NCBI GenBank assembly: GCA_029573925.1
Contig: JAKQBV010000557.1
Span: forward strand, 1 to 7,092
Source of the DNA: a bacterium
GTDB lineage: Bacteria > UBP15 > UBA6099
Direction of reading: 5' to 3'
Length of the DNA stretch: 7,092 bases
Shown here: positions 5,431 to 7,092 of the stretch, piece by piece
Layout of the letters: each line of letters begins with the position of its first letter
Position numbering within the stretch: the first letter of the stretch is position 1
Notes under the pieces: generated by a model
What the model was told of the DNA's origin: nothing
The model's database searches: none
Seen by the model: only the letters and a program-made list of their open reading frames with translations
Translations under genes and position numbers: made by a program

Positions 5431-6990
5431 TCATCCGACGATTTTGCTGATATGATCGTCAATTGTTTTGAGGACGGCGTCGGCTTCGAGATCAAGGCAC
5501 ATTTCATGTCCAGACTCGTTGAACCAAGCGATTTTCTTGCTCTTGGATTTGATCTTGTTATAAATGACTTTCGCGGCTTTCGGATCGACGACCGTGTCTT
5601 TCTTGGATTGAAGAATGAGAACGGGGCGATCAAATAGGGGAAGTCTCTTTTCCACTTCTTTGGAAGCTTCCAAGAGGGAAGCGAAGGAATCAGTGGCGAA
5701 GAACGAATAGTTGCGGTTGTTCTTTTCCTTCATATATTCGTCGTTGTATGAGTTGGGGCTGTCCCAGAATTTGAAAACTTTCGCAAGCGCAGGGCTGAGA
5801 ACGCTCATGGGATCGGCGAATTTCAGCGCGGCGGCTATCAAGACGACGTTGGAGACTTTGTCGGGATGGTTGATGCCGAGTTCGATGGAGAGGAGGCCGC
5901 CCATTGAAAGACCGACGACGATAATTTTTTCGGCGTGTTCGTAAAGCTCAAGCAAAGCTTTTTCGGCGTCATCGTACCAATCTTGGAACGTCACGCCGAC
6001 AAGATTGTGAGGAATGGTTCCATGTCCGCGCAGGATGGGGAACCTGTAAGGAATCTTCTTCTCTTTCAGGAAAGGTTCCAAACCGCTCACGGTGTCGATA
6101 GCGGATGTGAATCCATGAAGCGCGAGAACGCCGTATTCGGACTTGCCGGTCTTTTTCGGATAATATTTCAATCCGCTTGTGTCCGGCTTTTTAATCGGAA
6201 GCTCGATGGGGATGAAACAGCGTTTGTGGTCAATAAGGGCGGATATTTCCTTCATCACCTTGTCGGTGTACTCTCGCAATTTATCGCGGTCAACTTTTTC
6301 AATATTTTTCTCTTTGAAATGAATGGGTTTGCCGTATTTGATGGTGATCGGCACGCTCTTCTGCATGGGGGGCATCTCAAGCCTCGGATACATTTCAGGC
6401 GGGAAAGCTTGCCCTGTTCCAGAAACGCCCACCGGGATAATCGGAACGCCGGCCATGATAGCAAGGCGGACTGCTCCAGACTTTCCGCGCAGCAGACCTG
6501 TTTCAGGATCCAGTTCGTCGCGTGAAACTTCTTCTTCACCGGGGATAGTGCCTTCGGGGAAGATGGCTACGAGCCAGCCTTCCTTGAGCCTGTTTACGAC
6601 ATCCTGCAGGCCCTCAGAGTCGCCGCCTCTGCGGATGAAAACAGATTGGGTAAGATCAATGAGTTTGCTGAGGACAGGCCACTCGACGAATTCGCTTTTC
6701 GCCATGAAGTGGAGTTCGCGCTCGCTGCTGGCGCCGAGCACCTGAGCGTCCAGCCAGCTCTGGTGGTTGGCCGCGACAATCGCTCCGCCTGAAGCGGGAA
6801 CGTTCTCCGTCCCCAAGATTTCGAGATTGAATTTCTTCTCGAAGTCGTTCATCATGTTCTGCTTGATCATGGCCACAAGCGTTTCGCGCACCTTGTCGTA
6901 AACGCCGGCCTTTCTTGCAAGCTCAAGCGAACCGCCCAAAAGCATATCCACAGGTTGCGCGATTTTGTTTAATAATTCATACCGTTCCAT
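5431..6990 (-). CDS. Fused PlsC-type acyltransferase and alpha/beta-hydrolase (esterase/lipase)
   Basis: This is a 519-residue two-domain protein. Residues about 50-255 are a lysophospholipid/glycerol-phosphate acyltransferase: catalytic NHQSWLD (His76, Asp81 of the HX4D motif), FIRRGGD (118-124), FPEGT (144-148) and a VPIIPVGVSG block (182-191). Residues about 285-519 are an alpha/beta hydrolase like carboxylesterases and monoacylglycerol lipases: oxyanion LHGF (291-294), RGHG (321-324), nucleophile elbow GLSMGG with Ser362, acid SKKD (Asp465) and SGHE (His495). Both active sites look intact. No signal peptide is evident; the acyltransferase half probably sits on the cytoplasmic face of the membrane. 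The start is well supported: GAGAGGAG is 6 bases before the ATG. A frameshift or assembly join is unlikely because one frame runs through the linker (about 256-284). It has its own promoter and a strong terminator. Acyl transfer plus acyl release suggests lipid remodelling, which is inference. Confidence 0.9.
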   Translation of the reverse strand: MERYELLNKIAQPVDMLLGGSLELARKAGVYDKVRETLVAMIKQNMMNDFEKKFNLEILGTENVPASGGAIVAANHQSWLDAQVLGASSERELHFMAKSEFVEWPVLSKLIDLTQSVFIRRGGDSEGLQDVVNRLKEGWLVAIFPEGTIPGEEEVSRDELDPETGLLRGKSGAVRLAIMAGVPIIPVGVSGTGQAFPPEMYPRLEMPPMQKSVPITIKYGKPIHFKEKNIEKVDRDKLREYTDKVMKEISALIDHKRCFIPIELPIKKPDTSGLKYYPKKTGKSEYGVLALHGFTSAIDTVSGLEPFLKEKKIPYRFPILRGHGTIPHNLVGVTFQDWYDDAEKALLELYEHAEKIIVVGLSMGGLLSIELGINHPDKVSNVVLIAAALKFADPMSVLSPALAKVFKFWDSPNSYNDEYMKEKNNRNYSFFATDSFASLLEASKEVEKRLPLFDRPVLILQSKKDTVVDPKAAKVIYNKIKSKSKKIAWFNESGHEMCLDLEADAVLKTIDDHISKIVG

Positions 6991-7019
6991 AATATTCTCC
7001 TCTCAAACATTTCTAGATT

Positions 7020-7035
7020 TGTGAATTATATCACT
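7020..7035. promoter_or_regulatory. CRP/FNR-like palindrome over the -10 hexamer
   Basis: TGTGA (7020-7024), six bases, then TCACT (7031-7035) matches the CRP-type pattern TGTGA-N6-TCACA at 9 of 10 defined positions, and its centre coincides exactly with the TATAAT. A protein bound here would repress. Whether this organism has a CRP/FNR-family protein with this specificity is unknown, and a short palindrome could arise by chance. Confidence 0.35.
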
Positions 7036-7052
7036 TGCGGCGAATGATTCAA
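7025..7052 (-). promoter_or_regulatory. Sigma-70 promoter of the acyltransferase-esterase gene
   Basis: On the reverse strand a perfect TATAAT (7025-7030) follows TTGAAT (7047-7052; 4/6 of the -35) after 16 bases. Transcription would start near 7018, giving a leader of about 28 bases that contains the strong ribosome site. Confidence 0.7.
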
Positions 7053-7092
7053 GCATTAATCGATATTATGTTCCGGATAACAAGAATAAGAA

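Noticed and set aside
5935..6525. 196-codon open frame on the plus strand
   Set aside because: It is fully antisense to the acyltransferase-esterase gene, whose motifs are unambiguous. The translation shows no recognisable domain.
7036..7092. Possible gene fragment at the right edge
   Set aside because: The AT-rich stretch holds only the promoter of the gene at 6990 and upstream DNA. No coding signal is visible.

Overview
The window is ordinary bacterial chromosome from an organism I cannot place below domain level. Genes are tightly packed, with Shine-Dalgarno sites and sigma-70-like promoters. Base composition looks moderate throughout, and no block stands out as foreign. There is no tRNA, rRNA, CRISPR array, insertion sequence or phage gene. 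The left edge is core (the 5' end of rpsB); the rest looks like lineage-specific accessory metabolism centred on membranes and lipids.

Left part, bases 1-700, minus strand: the first 30 codons of ribosomal protein S2, its long structured leader with a probable promoter and an early intrinsic terminator (a possible attenuator), a roughly 110-base inverted-repeat element, and a small amphi-Trp-domain protein. The amphi-Trp gene is divergent from the next block.

Middle part, about 750-3749, plus strand: a probable three-gene unit. It has a TetR-family regulator whose promoter carries two near-identical 18-base boxes, a radical SAM enzyme with a second cysteine cluster (SPASM/twitch-like), and a polytopic membrane protein that appears to contain an internal duplication. 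The layout suggests an inducible pathway that modifies a lipid or other hydrophobic substrate. I do not recognise this pathway, and it is the best candidate here for an undescribed system.

Right part, 3746-7092, minus strand: two genes separated by a very strong terminator. The upstream one (5431-6990) is a single-chain fusion of a PlsC-type acyltransferase and an alpha/beta-hydrolase esterase/lipase, with catalytic motifs of both domains visible. Its promoter has a perfect -10 hexamer overlapped by a CRP/FNR-like palindrome. The downstream one (3746-5314) is a multi-pass GT-C (GT39/ArnT-like) glycosyltransferase that converges on the membrane-protein gene, the two overlapping by 4 bases at their stop codons.

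Family assignments are by eye from motifs. The TetR, radical SAM core, S2, acyltransferase and hydrolase calls are firm. The substrates, the identity of the membrane protein and all regulatory sites are inference.
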